DNA of 46,786 bases, taken from assembly GCA_964580455.1 (NCBI GenBank), contig CAZOKO010000005.1, forward strand, positions 1-46,786, in the 5' to 3' direction. Position numbers and translations under genes: made by a program. The notes beneath the pieces were generated by a model. The model was not told where the DNA came from and made no database searches. It saw only the letters and a list, made by a program, of their open reading frames with translations. This document shows positions 46,713-46,786 of this stretch, in pieces. The stretch comes from CAZOKO01 sp964580455. GTDB taxonomy: Bacteria; Desulfobacterota; WTBG01. The stretch's first letter is position 1. Each line of letters begins with the position of its first letter.

Positions 46713-46786
46713 TCTCATTTGTCCAAATAGATGGTTTGTTTCTTTTCCTGTTTACCTGCTTCCCTTCCACCAATTTAACGTCTCGG

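Overview
The window comes from a strict anaerobe. It is dominated by nitrogen assimilation, glutamine-dependent biosynthesis and Fe-S/flavin electron-transfer genes. There are no rRNA or tRNA genes, no CRISPR array and no complete insertion sequence. Gene content (HdrABC, MvhD, MetVF, NuoEF-like subunits, NrpR, archaeal-type aspartate-semialdehyde dehydrogenase and serine hydroxymethyltransferase) suggests an uncultured anaerobic bacterium with a Wood-Ljungdahl-type C1 pathway. A Desulfobacterota-like lineage is my best guess, but the sequence alone does not settle it. Short AT-rich intergenic repeats of the kind common in such genomes separate several genes.

Layout. 1-3.7 kb (minus strand): a GGDEF remnant, a secreted FISUMP-domain protein and a three-PAS sensor histidine kinase. 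3.8-8.6 kb (minus): a PurF paralogue without its nucleophilic cysteine, downstream of a first carB. 8.8-13.0 kb: a LuxR-type regulator divergent from a three-gene NADH-dehydrogenase/hydrogenase-like module (NuoE, NuoF, NuoG N-terminus). 13.0-16.0 kb: nrpR divergent from a stand-alone FMN glutamate-synthase-like protein, with a strong promoter and a GGCA-N6-TGCC palindrome between them. 16.1-19.8 kb: an aminotransferase, a GxxExxY remnant bounded by inverted repeats, asd and an OmpR-type response regulator. 20.0-21.7 kb (minus): ettA. 22.2-30.4 kb: a cupin, glnA behind a possibly structured leader, a glyA fragment, carA, carB and purF.

30.5-46.7 kb is one long plus-strand series, and the most interesting part. 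It runs mvhD, a degenerate glutamate-synthase FMN paralogue, the canonical FMN-domain protein, a fused glutaminase-GXGXG protein, hdrC, hdrB, a 1480-residue HdrA-GltD-HdrA fusion, a second mvhD, metV, metF, nadE and glyA. The second mvhD is interrupted by a TGA exactly where its paralogue has a cluster cysteine. The TGA is followed by a bacterial SECIS-like hairpin, so I read it as a selenoprotein.

How it may fit together: glutamine synthetase, carbamoyl-phosphate synthetase, PurF and glutamate synthase form a glutamine hub. HdrCBA, MvhD and MetVF resemble the Hdr-linked methylenetetrahydrofolate reductase of acetogens. The GltD/NfnB-like module that would normally serve glutamate synthase is found only inside the giant HdrA. 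I infer that one flavin-based electron-transfer complex may serve C1 reduction, glutamate synthesis and the NAD(P)H pool, possibly through the two MvhD adaptors.
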